Source: Archaeoglobus_B sp964471215
GTDB lineage: Archaea; Halobacteriota; Archaeoglobi; Archaeoglobales; Archaeoglobaceae
Length of the DNA: 28,874 nucleotides
Direction: 5' to 3'
Assembly (NCBI GenBank): GCA_964471215.1
Contig: CAYYFC010000019.1
Span: forward strand, 1-28,874
Program-made: the position numbers and the translations under genes
Notes under the pieces: model-generated
What the model saw: the letters and a program-made list of their open reading frames with translations, nothing else
Databases searched by the model: none
What the model was told of the DNA's origin: nothing
Part shown: piece by piece, positions 1-6,744 of the stretch
Numbering within the stretch: the stretch's first letter is position 1
How the letters are laid out: every line of letters starts with the position of its first letter

Positions 1-131
1 GGGAGGAGGTCAGGGATGGAAAATCATAGCAAATCTTTTAACCTTCATCGCTGGGTAGAGATCGATACAAACAGTCACGTACCATATACCACTCAAATAT
101 TATATTATTTAAATATTACTCAATTTAAGAT

Positions 132-1091
132 TTATCTCAGAAGTCTTAGTATATTTTTGAGATCCCTAACGGATTGCTTTATGCTCCTCTTTGATTCTAT
201 CGACACTATTTTTGGAAGAAGTCTCAGTGCCTTAAGCTTCTTATTTTCCTGAACGGCCGAAACGAATTCCTGCTCGACCTCAATCCACCAGAATTCTTCA
301 AGAACACTTTTCTCATACATATCGAGTTCATCTCTCTTCAGACATTCGAAGAAAACCTTAGCACACTTCAGTGAAGGCGCATTTCCCTCTCCTGCACCGC
401 TAACACATCCTATAGCTTCGCCGACACCGTAAACATTCCCATATACTATGGGTCTGCATTTCGACGGCGGTAGGAGTCTTATGCTTCCCATACAGCTGCA
501 TTCGCTTTCCACCCTTTTTATTCCGTAAAGATCTCTGAGCTTTTCTATGAGCTCGAATGCCCTTTCCACAGTTAAATCTCCCGCACCTACGTGCCATCTT
601 TTGTCGCCCAGCGGAAATGCCCATGCGTAACCCGTTCTCCTCATGTATATGTAGACGTTTTCATCGACATCGTGTCTTTCAACCGTTTGATACGTCCTGT
701 ATATCGAATCCCTTTCTATCCTCGGAAGAACCGCCCTTTTGAATCCAGTTGCATCGACTATTATGTCCGAAGAAATTTCCTTAAATTCCAGATCCCTCCA
801 AAGTTCCTCAAGTAGTTTTCTCTTATCGAACATCACAACTTCCTTGTTTTTTAGCCATATCCTGTCATTTATAACTATGTATTCAGGCTTTGAAAGCACG
901 TAGTCATCCAGGTTTATTCCTATCTCTCTGTACAAACCCTTCGCTTCACTGTAAGATATCCCCCAGCCGCATCTGCAATCGGGACTTGATCTTATGTCGT
1001 ATATTGCCACGTTAAATCCGTCTTGAATTAGGAGGTTGTACAGATATGTTCCGGCAACTCCTGCACCGTATATCTGAATATCCGATACCAT
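132..1091 (-). CDS. FAD-dependent oxidoreductase, geranylgeranyl reductase family
   Basis: Predicted flavoprotein of 319 residues. The N-terminus carries the dinucleotide-binding glycine motif GAGVAG at residues 8-13 after a short beta strand. The middle holds YAWAFPLGDKRWHVGAG, which matches the YxWxFP motif of geranylgeranyl reductases. Near residue 230 is GEAIGCVSGAGEGNAPSL, the second FAD-contact region. In archaea this family saturates isoprenoid chains of ether lipids or quinones, but many paralogues have unknown substrates, so the substrate is open. It is shorter than full-length reductases (about 390-450 residues), mainly at the C-terminus. I chose the ATG at 1091 because the longer reading frame would start inside the upstream gene. 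It is the last gene of a CBS - zinc protein - FAD protein cluster and starts 10 bases after the preceding stop. Confidence 0.8.
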   Translation of the reverse strand: MVSDIQIYGAGVAGTYLYNLLIQDGFNVAIYDIRSSPDCRCGWGISYSEAKGLYREIGINLDDYVLSKPEYIVINDRIWLKNKEVVMFDKRKLLEELWRDLEFKEISSDIIVDATGFKRAVLPRIERDSIYRTYQTVERHDVDENVYIYMRRTGYAWAFPLGDKRWHVGAGDLTVERAFELIEKLRDLYGIKRVESECSCMGSIRLLPPSKCRPIVYGNVYGVGEAIGCVSGAGEGNAPSLKCAKVFFECLKRDELDMYEKSVLEEFWWIEVEQEFVSAVQENKKLKALRLLPKIVSIESKRSIKQSVRDLKNILRLLR

Positions 1092-1101
1092 AATATGGTG
1101 T

Positions 1102-1329
1102 TTATTCCTCGTACATCTTCTCGGCAACCCTTCTCAGCGCTGGTTTTAGGAGACAGTCCTTGCAGACTGGTATGACGGATACGTAGTTCTTGTAAAGACC
1201 TCTTATCCATGTTCCTATGTAATGTATGTCATCAAGGCATACGGGATTTTTGCATATGCTGCATCTCCTCCATGTCCTTCCCTCGTCCTCCTCGTTCAAC
1301 TCCCTTCCGCACGTGATACACTTCAACAT
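1102..1329 (-). CDS. Small cysteine-rich zinc-binding protein
   Basis: 75 residues with ordered metal-ligand pairs: CITC at residues 4-7, CSIC at 22-25, then C31, and CKDC at 56-59. This spacing suggests one or two treble-clef or zinc-ribbon sites. No catalytic motif is visible and I do not recognise the family. The start ATG at 1329 is preceded by GAGGTGG at a suitable distance. It lies 10 bases after the CBS gene and 10 bases before the FAD oxidoreductase, so the three are probably one transcript. A role as an accessory or regulatory subunit of a neighbour is possible but is only inferred from position. Confidence 0.75.
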   Translation of the reverse strand: MLKCITCGRELNEEDEGRTWRRCSICKNPVCLDDIHYIGTWIRGLYKNYVSVIPVCKDCLLKPALRRVAEKMYEE

Positions 1330-1339
1330 TCAAACCACC

Positions 1340-1723
1340 TCATATCTCGAGCGGTGACTTCGCCATTGCCTTTATAACATCAGAAGCCGTTAAAATCCCC
1401 ACTATCTCCCCCTTATCCCTCACAACCAGCCTTTTTATCTTCAGATCATCCATTATCTTAGCAGCTTCTCTCAGGCTGTAATCGGGAGAAACTGTTATGA
1501 GTGGACTCGATGTGTACTTTCCGACCTCATCGTCAAGACTACCCTCTATTAAAACCTTGGAAACAAGATCTCTTTCCGTGAATATGCCGTAAATCTCATC
1601 ATCCCTCTTTATTAGAACACTGCCGATCCTCTTCTCACCCATTATCTTAACGACATCCCTAACCTTTGTTCTGTAATCTACCACCGTCAAATCCTTAACC
1701 ATGGCGTCCTTAACCCTTAGCAT
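1340..1723 (-). CDS. CBS-domain pair protein
   Basis: 127 residues made almost entirely of two CBS motifs (about residues 5-58 and 70-122), the Bateman module that binds adenosine ligands such as AMP, ATP or SAM. Typical landmarks are VKDAMVKDLTVV at the start, GIFTERDLVSKV closing the first repeat and GILTASDVIKAM closing the second. There is no fused effector domain, so it is a stand-alone sensor of the kind common in archaea. The reading frame extends to a TTG at 1738. I prefer the ATG at 1723 because TTTAAATA lies about 25 bases upstream (near 1747), which fits a leaderless transcript. That TATA box overlaps the end of purM, so the gene has its own promoter although it follows purM by only a few bases. 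Confidence 0.85.
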   Translation of the reverse strand: MLRVKDAMVKDLTVVDYRTKVRDVVKIMGEKRIGSVLIKRDDEIYGIFTERDLVSKVLIEGSLDDEVGKYTSSPLITVSPDYSLREAAKIMDDLKIKRLVVRDKGEIVGILTASDVIKAMAKSPLEI

Positions 1724-1746
1724 GGAGTTAGTTATCAAAAAAATAT

Positions 1747-2757
1747 TTAAATTTTATTAGTTTTATCAATTCTTAGATCCCTAACAAATACTCCAGATCC
1801 CTCCTCAACACGGCCAACTATTTTGCCGTCTAGACTACCGCTTCTTTCAAGCTTCCTTGCATCTTCTTCAGGCATTACAAGCATGAACCCCATTCCCATG
1901 TTAAAAGTCCTGTACATCTCATCCTCATCTATGTTTCCGAGCTCCTGAATGAATCTGAATATATCGTGGGGTTTTAACGGGTCGTCTATGACAAATCTGA
2001 CATCCTTCAGCCTTTTCAGATTCAGAAGACCTCCTCCCGTTATGTGTGCCATTCCATGAACTTCGAATCTCTTTAGGACATCCAAGACTTCTACGTATAT
2101 CCTTGTGGGTGCTAGAAGCTCCTCTCCTATAGTCTTCCCCTTTTTAAACTCGTCGTTATAACTGTAACCGGCCTTCTCTATAACCTTCCTTGCAAGTGTC
2201 AGACCATTGCTGTGTATTCCGCTGCTCGGTAAGGCGAATATCACATCTCCCTCACGGATTTTCTCACCGGTTATTATACAATCCTTTTTCACAACTCCTA
2301 TTGCCGTTCCCACAAGATCCCAGCCTTTTATGAGATCGGGCAGCGTTGCCGTTTCGCCGCCCACCAGGGTTATGTTGGCAATTCTGCACCCCTCCTCCAG
2401 ACCCTTCGCTATCTCCTCCATCACCTTCTCATCGGGTCTGAACGTTGCTATGTAGTCGACCATTGCTACGGGTTCTGCCCCTATCGAAATCAGATCGTTT
2501 ACGTTCATGGCTACACAGTCTATACCAATTGTGTCGAATTTGTTCAATTTTTCGGCCACGATTATCTTTGTACCGACACCATCCGTCGTTATTGCTATTC
2601 CTATTTCTCCGAAATCCAGAACACTTGCGAAATGCCCCGTTAGTATGGGTTTACCGAATCCACTTCTAACAAATCTTATCCTGCTTACAAGAGCCTTTAC
2701 AGCCCTCTCCTCCTCAAATATATCCACACCGGCCTTGGCGTATGTGAATTTCTCCAT
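1747..2757 (-). CDS. purM: Phosphoribosylformylglycinamidine cyclo-ligase (AIR synthetase)
   Basis: 336 residues, the normal length for PurM, which closes the imidazole ring of FGAM to give AIR in cytoplasmic purine synthesis using ATP. Family landmarks are visible: TYAKAGVDI at the start, TTDGVGTKI (the ATP/substrate glycine-rich segment), GIDCVAMNVNDLISIGAEP, LVGGETATLPD, ALPSSGIHSNG and HITGGGLLNL. The protein is full-length with no disruption. It is divergently transcribed from purE across a 51-base gap. The start ATG at 2757 lies about 26 bases from the centre of the shared TATA box, so the message is probably leaderless. PurM makes the substrate of PurE, so joint expression of the two is sensible. 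Confidence 0.97.
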   Translation of the reverse strand: MEKFTYAKAGVDIFEEERAVKALVSRIRFVRSGFGKPILTGHFASVLDFGEIGIAITTDGVGTKIIVAEKLNKFDTIGIDCVAMNVNDLISIGAEPVAMVDYIATFRPDEKVMEEIAKGLEEGCRIANITLVGGETATLPDLIKGWDLVGTAIGVVKKDCIITGEKIREGDVIFALPSSGIHSNGLTLARKVIEKAGYSYNDEFKKGKTIGEELLAPTRIYVEVLDVLKRFEVHGMAHITGGGLLNLKRLKDVRFVIDDPLKPHDIFRFIQELGNIDEDEMYRTFNMGMGFMLVMPEEDARKLERSGSLDGKIVGRVEEGSGVFVRDLRIDKTNKI

Positions 2758-2778
2758 GATGTTAGTTGAGTATCGACA

Positions 2779-2786
2779 TTTATAAA
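2779..2786. promoter_or_regulatory. Shared symmetric TATA box of the purM/purE divergent promoter
   Basis: The only TATA-like element in the 51-base purM-purE gap is the perfect palindrome TTTATAAA. Its centre is about 26 bases from the start codon on each side. A TATA-to-start distance of 25-27 bases is what leaderless archaeal messages show, so one box may serve both directions, with flanking BRE bases deciding polarity. Confidence 0.65.
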
Positions 2787-2808
2787 ATCGTGCCGTAAGA
2801 TTTCATTC

Positions 2809-3270
2809 ATGAAGGTCGTGATAGTTATGGGTTCTAAATTCGATCTCGATTTCGCAAAGAGGATAGGAAAATATCTGGATGAGTTCGGAATCGAATACGA
2901 GTACAGAATTGCCTCGGCGCACAAGACTCCCGAAAGAGTGCTTGAAATTCTGAACGAGTACGATAGGGTCGTATATATAACCGTAGCAGGGAGAAGCAAT
3001 GCTTTAAGCGGTTTTGTTGATGCCAATACATCCAATCCCGTAATAGCATGCCCTCCCTATAGCGAAAGATTTGCAGGAGTTGACGTATTCTCATCTTTAA
3101 GGATGCCATCGGGTGTAGCCCCAATGGTTATACTCGAACCGGAAAATGCAGCGCTTGCAGCTGCAAAGATAATAGGTCTTTACGACGATGATGTGAGGAA
3201 GAAGGTTGAGAGCTATCAGAGGTTGAAGAAGCTTGAGGTGATCAAGGCGGATGAGGAAATTAGAGGTTAG
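2809..3270 (+). CDS. purE: Phosphoribosylaminoimidazole carboxylase PurE, class II-like
   Basis: 153 residues, a full PurE domain acting on AIR made by the divergent purM product. Landmarks are MGSKFDLDF near the start, SAHKTPERV (residues 36-44), AGRSNALSGF (60-69), ANTSNPVIACPP and SSLRMPSGVAP (95-105). Bacterial class I PurE carries AGGAAHLPGM at the second site and needs PurK. The AGRSN, NPVIACPP and SSLRxPSG signature instead matches the class II enzyme of animal PAICS, which uses CO2 and AIR directly. I therefore expect AIR carboxylase rather than N5-CAIR mutase activity. No purK is present in the window. The start is supported by the shared TATA box. Its stop overlaps the stop of the convergent PIN gene. 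Confidence 0.93.
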   Translation: MKVVIVMGSKFDLDFAKRIGKYLDEFGIEYEYRIASAHKTPERVLEILNEYDRVVYITVAGRSNALSGFVDANTSNPVIACPPYSERFAGVDVFSSLRMPSGVAPMVILEPENAALAAAKIIGLYDDDVRKKVESYQRLKKLEVIKADEEIRG

Positions 3271-3680
3271 TAGAAATTCTCCATCTCAACGACCTTCAAA
3301 CCCCTCAGATATCCTATAGGTATTCCCAGTTCCTTTGCCTTCTTCTTAAGCTTTTTATCGTTTGTTATCAAAACACATTTGAACTTCCTTGCGACTTCTA
3401 TAAGTGCGGAATCCGTTCCAACCGCATTTGTATTGACGACTTCGCAGAATCTTCTGACAAGTTCCAGCGCAAATCTTGCCGCAATTTTTTCCCTTCCCCT
3501 TAAGGAGCATGAGAGGTTTTCTAGCTCCTTCAAGACCTTTAAAGGGACTAAAAATCTTTTGAATCCGAGATCCCTTAGCTGATCGAATACGTCAATTCTG
3601 TTAAGAAAAGAATACATGAGGATATTCGTATCGATCACAGCACACTTTACCTTATCGTTCCTGCACCTATTAACCTCCAT
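3267..3680 (-). CDS. PIN-domain nuclease-like protein
   Basis: About 137 residues forming one PIN domain, a metal-dependent ribonuclease fold. The acidic positions are present: D17 in AVIDTNILM, E in LKELENL, D in GTDSALIEVA and D in ITNDKKL. No antitoxin gene lies beside it. It is downstream of and overlaps aIF2-gamma, a housekeeping setting that suggests an Fcf1/Nob1-like RNA-processing role rather than a VapC toxin; this is inference. The start is uncertain. The ATG at 3680 overlaps the aIF2-gamma gene by 34 bases, a GTG closer to the VIDTN motif is possible, and the longer frame to 3731 lies wholly inside aIF2-gamma and is unlikely. Its stop overlaps the purE stop head to head. Confidence 0.85.
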   Translation of the reverse strand: MEVNRCRNDKVKCAVIDTNILMYSFLNRIDVFDQLRDLGFKRFLVPLKVLKELENLSCSLRGREKIAARFALELVRRFCEVVNTNAVGTDSALIEVARKFKCVLITNDKKLKKKAKELGIPIGYLRGLKVVEMENFY

Positions 3681-4870
3681 CTCCCTCCAACCCTTCTGCT
3701 TATTGCTACTCTGCTCCCCTCCTCCGCACATATAGGCCTCTTAAGTTTTACTTCAACCACGTCATCTCTTATAGATGTGACATTACCAACAGTAACGGCA
3801 GTTCCGACGACGAGCATAAGGGTTTCATTTAACTTTATCTTTTCAACCTTAACGTCCTCCTCAAGCCCCACAACCCTTTCAAGAAGCTGTACATCCATTG
3901 AGAAATCCATTAATACATCAGGAAGCTCATCCGGATGACCTAGAACGTTTCCAACAAGTCCGTCACTTTTCGTCAGAGAAGGATCGAGCTTTGTTGCAAC
4001 ACCTATCAATCCGCCTGGTGTGGCCTCATCAACGCTTCTGCCAGAAGCCATTATGCTTACAACCTCCGAATTCAAAGGATTCCACTTACCCCTCTCATCC
4101 TTTATACCCGGCCTTATCTCGATTTCATCTCCTACCCTTATCCTTCCCCTTATAAGAGAACCTCCCACGACTCCTCCGACAAGGTTTTCCGGCTTCGTTC
4201 CTGGCTTGTTAACATCAAAACTCCTGGCTACGTACATGAGTGGTGAAGAGTTCAGATCCCTTTCCGGAGTTGGAATTGTCTCCTCTATCGCCTGTATTAT
4301 CGCGTCTATGTTTATCTTCTGCTGAGCCGAAATCGGTATTATCGGTGCGTTTTCGGCGATCGTACCCTTTATGAAATCCTTTATCTCCCTGTAGTTCTCC
4401 AGAACCCTTTCCTTTGTAACTGTATCTATCTTATTCTGAGCTATCACTATCTTGTCGACGCCTATTATCTCCAGAGCCATAAGGTGCTCCTTTGTTTGAG
4501 GTCTGGGGCATTTTTCGTTTGCCGCTATAACGAGAACTGCTCCATCCATCAACGCTGCACCGCTTAGCATTGTAGCCATGAGCATTTCATGACCCGGTGC
4601 ATCCACAAAGGAAACAGTTCTAAGGACTTCAGTTTCAACGTTATGAACGGGACATATCCTCTGAGTAGTATACGCCTGGGGTTCATCGCAAAGGGGGCAC
4701 TTTCTGAACGTTGCATCGGCGTAACCAAGTCTTATCGTTATACCCCTTTTCAGTTCCTCACTATGCCTATCGGCCCAGACACCAGTTAAAGCAGCAACCA
4801 GCGTTGTTTTACCGTGATCAACATGACCTACCATTCCTATATTAACTTCTGGGAGAGGCTCTTCTTTCAT
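3647..4870 (-). CDS. Translation initiation factor aIF2, gamma subunit
   Basis: 407 residues, the usual length of archaeal aIF2-gamma, the GTPase subunit that carries initiator Met-tRNA to the small ribosomal subunit. G motifs are clear: GHVDHGKT (P-loop, residues 15-22), RGITIRLG (switch I), DAPGH (90-94) and QNKID. A zinc-knuckle insertion has C58, C61, C73 and H76 (CPVH), whereas well-known orthologues use a fourth cysteine. Domains 2 and 3 follow, with PGTKPENLVGGVVGGSLIRG. The start ATG at 4870 has TATTTAAA centred about 27 bases upstream, so a leaderless message is likely. The initiator tRNA it binds is encoded in this window at 27069. Confidence 0.97.
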   Translation of the reverse strand: MKEEPLPEVNIGMVGHVDHGKTTLVAALTGVWADRHSEELKRGITIRLGYADATFRKCPLCDEPQAYTTQRICPVHNVETEVLRTVSFVDAPGHEMLMATMLSGAALMDGAVLVIAANEKCPRPQTKEHLMALEIIGVDKIVIAQNKIDTVTKERVLENYREIKDFIKGTIAENAPIIPISAQQKINIDAIIQAIEETIPTPERDLNSSPLMYVARSFDVNKPGTKPENLVGGVVGGSLIRGRIRVGDEIEIRPGIKDERGKWNPLNSEVVSIMASGRSVDEATPGGLIGVATKLDPSLTKSDGLVGNVLGHPDELPDVLMDFSMDVQLLERVVGLEEDVKVEKIKLNETLMLVVGTAVTVGNVTSIRDDVVEVKLKRPICAEEGSRVAISRRVGGRWRLIGAGTIR

Positions 4871-4931
4871 AACGATTAAAACTTTGCGAATGTATTTAAA
4901 TGTTATAGGGGTTTAAATCTAAAACTACTAG

Positions 4932-5044
4932 TGTTCAAAGCACTTTGATGAATGGATTTGTAAATTTGCATAGATTGCGTCAGACGTTAGTGAGGAACGA
5001 TAGATAATCCAGATATCTGAGGAGCTGACTGTATGCTTTGAACA
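4932..5044 (+). ncRNA. Candidate structured RNA bounded by 11-base inverted repeat
   Basis: TGTTCAAAGCA at 4932-4942 is perfectly complementary to TGCTTTGAACA at 5034-5044. Just inside this stem is TGATGA (4946-4951, box C-like) and opposite it CTGA (5017-5020 and 5025-5028, box D-like), the elements that build a kink-turn. A second stem TGGATT/AATCCA (4953-4958 with 5006-5011) and a small hairpin CGTT/AACG (4985-4999) lie further in. The spacing is too long for a standard archaeal C/D guide RNA and the target is unknown. The strand is chosen only because the C and D boxes read on plus. It could equally be a repeat remnant. Confidence 0.3.
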
Positions 5045-5163
5045 TGTTCGGATTGGATTAAAAAAATTATTTCCTGAGGAATCGTGCGTAATTTCGAGTC
5101 ATCCCTATCCTGTGATTCAATCTGGCCGATTGCAATTTCGGATAATTGTTAGATTCATGCCTT

Positions 5164-5197
5164 CAGATGCATCTGGTGAGAACATTCCATATGTTCT
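5164..5197. promoter_or_regulatory. Tandem palindromes upstream of the Lrp-domain gene (candidate operators)
   Basis: CAGATGCATCTG (5164-5175) is a perfect 12-base palindrome. Four bases later AGAACAT and ATGTTCT form a 7-base inverted repeat with a 5-base spacer (5179-5197). The same GAACAT/ATGTTC half-sites recur fused as GAACATGTTC at 5040-5049. They lie about 15-50 bases before the TATA box of the gene at 5240, where an activator or competing repressor would bind. The binding protein is unknown. Confidence 0.4.
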
Positions 5198-5211
5198 AGT
5201 TGAAAAAACAG

Positions 5212-5219
5212 TTATATAG
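5212..5219 (+). promoter_or_regulatory. TATA box for the Lrp-domain gene
   Basis: GTTATATA lies about 24 bases before the ATG at 5240, and no ribosome site is visible between them. This fits a leaderless transcript. Confidence 0.55.
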
Positions 5220-5239
5220 CATCGATTAAGACTATTGAT

Positions 5240-5467
5240 ATGAAGGCCTTAGTCGAGATATCGACCGAGGTTGGAAAGGCCAGGGCTGTTTTTGATAGTG
5301 TAAAGAAGATTGAGAACGTTAAGGAAGCGTATCTCGTCACAGGTCACTGTGATATAGTAGCGCTTGTGGAAGCGGAAGATCTTAAGGCGATTGGAGACAT
5401 CATACTTGAAAAGATACACAGAATAGAAGGTGTAGTCGACACTGAGACGCTTATATGCGTTGAGTAA
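5240..5467 (+). CDS. Stand-alone Lrp/AsnC ligand-binding (RAM) domain protein
   Basis: 75 residues covering only the C-terminal beta-alpha-beta-beta-alpha-beta domain of Lrp/AsnC regulators. Landmarks are MKALVEISTEVGKA at the start, VKEAYLVTGHCDIVALVEA and the closing IEGVVDTETLICVE. The helix-turn-helix half is absent, so it cannot bind DNA by itself. Such stand-alone RAM domains form dimeric or octameric rings that bind amino acids and may modulate full-length Lrp proteins; that role is inferred from family knowledge. It has its own TATA box and a group of palindromes upstream. The next gene, thioredoxin, begins about 200 bases downstream. Confidence 0.88.
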   Translation: MKALVEISTEVGKARAVFDSVKKIENVKEAYLVTGHCDIVALVEAEDLKAIGDIILEKIHRIEGVVDTETLICVE

Positions 5468-5664
5468 ACCGAAAAATAGACATGTTTTCCGCAGAGATAA
5501 AAATATCACATGGCATATCTCACTGTGACGTGTTGGGTTGTGAATCGAATAGAGCTGAACTTATCGGCGTTCACGAGCAATCTAATCGTTTTAAAATTTC
5601 AATCGATATAGGTTCTACCGACTTGATAAAAAAAGCTAAAAACAAGTCCGCTAAACTAATTTTG

Positions 5665-6048
5665 ATGGACATAGATGAAATAAAAAGAAAAAAATTAAAG
5701 AAGTTAATAGAAAAAATGACGAAACCCGTGGAGTTAAGTGAAAAAAATTTTAACAGATTTATAAGTGAAAACGAAAATGTGGTTGTGGACTTCTGGGCGG
5801 AATGGTGCGCCCCATGCAGAATAATAGCACCGATAATAGAAGAACTTGCAAAGGAATACGCCGGAAAAGTTGTTTTTGCAAAGCTAAACGTTAACGACGC
5901 AATGGACATTGCTACAAGCCTAGGCATATCGGCCATACCCACCCTCGTATTCTTTAAAAGAGGAAAACCGATAGATGCAATTGTAGGAGTGTTTCCAAAA
6001 TCGGAAATAAAGAGGTGGATTGAAAGAAATCTTTTAGAGGGTTTTTAA
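5665..6048 (+). CDS. Thioredoxin
   Basis: 127 residues. The active site WCAPC is at residues 47-51 within VDFWAEWCAPCRIIAPI, and the cis-proline segment SAIPTLVFFKRG follows, so it should be an active dithiol-disulfide oxidoreductase. The first 20 residues form a lysine-rich helix often seen before the domain in archaeal thioredoxins. The frame is open back to 5482, but those 61 extra codons look non-coding: codon use differs from the rest and no thioredoxin-like sequence is there, so I chose the ATG at 5665. No clear ribosome site precedes it, so the start is moderately certain. It abuts the precorrin-2 dehydrogenase gene (stop TAA followed at once by ATG), making one transcript with the heme genes. 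Confidence 0.9.
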   Translation: MDIDEIKRKKLKKLIEKMTKPVELSEKNFNRFISENENVVVDFWAEWCAPCRIIAPIIEELAKEYAGKVVFAKLNVNDAMDIATSLGISAIPTLVFFKRGKPIDAIVGVFPKSEIKRWIERNLLEGF

Positions 6049-6744
6049 ATGAGAATACCGCTGTTTATTGAGTTTAAGAGTAAAAAAGTCCTGATAATAG
6101 GTGGTGGGGGAGTCGGAACCTTCAGGGCAAAAAAGTTCCTGAACGCCGGTGCAAAAGTTAGCGTTCTTAGTCTGGGATTCAGCGATGAGCTAAAGGAACT
6201 CGAAAAACAGGGAAAGGTAAAATTGATAAAAGGGGATGCATCCGATACGGATTTGCTTGAAAGGCTCATAAAGGATAACGATCTGGTCGTCGTTGCCCTT
6301 CCAACTCTTAAGTTAAACGATAAAATAGTTAGCATAGCAAAGAAATACAAAACACTCGTAAATCTTGCAAACGATGCGAAAAAAACCGAAGTTGTCATAC
6401 CTTTTGAAGGCGAATTTGAAGGAATAAGATTTGCTGTGACTACAGAAGGAAAAAGTGGAATTGTTGCGAGAAAGGTAAAGGAGACATTTCAAAAGGTTCT
6501 TGAAAAAGACGAGGAAATAGTTTATTATTTAAAGGCATTGGAGCATTTGAAGAACTACATGAAATCGCACAACGTACCGATACAGCTCAGAATGAAGCTT
6601 TACTTCATAATAAGCTCCGATGAGGAGTTCAGAAGTCTTGTAAAGAAGGGAGATGTAAACGGTGCAAGAGCTCTGGCTGAGAAGCTTGTAGAAGAATACG
6701 TTAAGGGTATTAGAAAGATAGATGTTGGGGGAATTCAATTCTAG
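6049..6744 (+). CDS. Precorrin-2 dehydrogenase (siroheme synthase N-domain type)
   Basis: 231 residues, matching the CysG N-terminal/Met8 family, which oxidises precorrin-2 to sirohydrochlorin with NAD and may insert iron. The NAD-binding glycine loop IIGGGGVGTFRAKKFLNAGA is at about residues 15-34 after MRIPLFIEFKSKKV. VNLANDAKK corresponds to the family's conserved VNvxDdpxxc segment; the cysteine and one aspartate usual there are replaced. FAVTTEGKSGIVARKVKE matches the dimerisation segment with its conserved serine. It sits directly after thioredoxin, and its last 23 bases overlap the siroheme decarboxylase gene, so the product likely feeds that enzyme. Whether it also performs chelation is not decided by the sequence. 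Confidence 0.9.
   Translation: MRIPLFIEFKSKKVLIIGGGGVGTFRAKKFLNAGAKVSVLSLGFSDELKELEKQGKVKLIKGDASDTDLLERLIKDNDLVVVALPTLKLNDKIVSIAKKYKTLVNLANDAKKTEVVIPFEGEFEGIRFAVTTEGKSGIVARKVKETFQKVLEKDEEIVYYLKALEHLKNYMKSHNVPIQLRMKLYFIISSDEEFRSLVKKGDVNGARALAEKLVEEYVKGIRKIDVGGIQF

Larger units (their letters stand above)
4871..5239. other. 369-base intergenic region rich in inverted repeats
   Basis: No credible protein is encoded here. Three things are visible. At the left is the leaderless promoter of aIF2-gamma (minus strand). In the middle is a 113-base segment closed by an 11-base inverted repeat (4932-5044). At the right, upstream of the Lrp-domain gene, are several short perfect palindromes: GAACATGTTC (5040-5049), TTCCTGAGGAA (5071-5081), CAGATGCATCTG (5164-5175) and AGAACAT-5-ATGTTCT (5179-5197). 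Confidence 0.6.

Noticed and set aside
16..252. Plus-strand frame of 78 codons with GGAGG just upstream at the window edge
   Set aside because: Its second half is antisense to the FAD oxidoreductase gene, composition is unlike a protein gene, and the purine-rich start may be the tail of a gene outside the window.
3267..3680. VapC toxin of a toxin-antitoxin pair
   Set aside because: No antitoxin gene adjoins it; it is coupled to aIF2-gamma instead.
3681..3731. Longer start for the PIN-domain protein
   Set aside because: The added residues lie wholly inside aIF2-gamma and precede the usual PIN start by too far.
5482..5664. N-terminal extension of thioredoxin
   Set aside because: The frame is open, but codon use and sequence do not look like protein; a small TGAAC/GTTCA hairpin is more evident. 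The family starts near the ATG at 5665.
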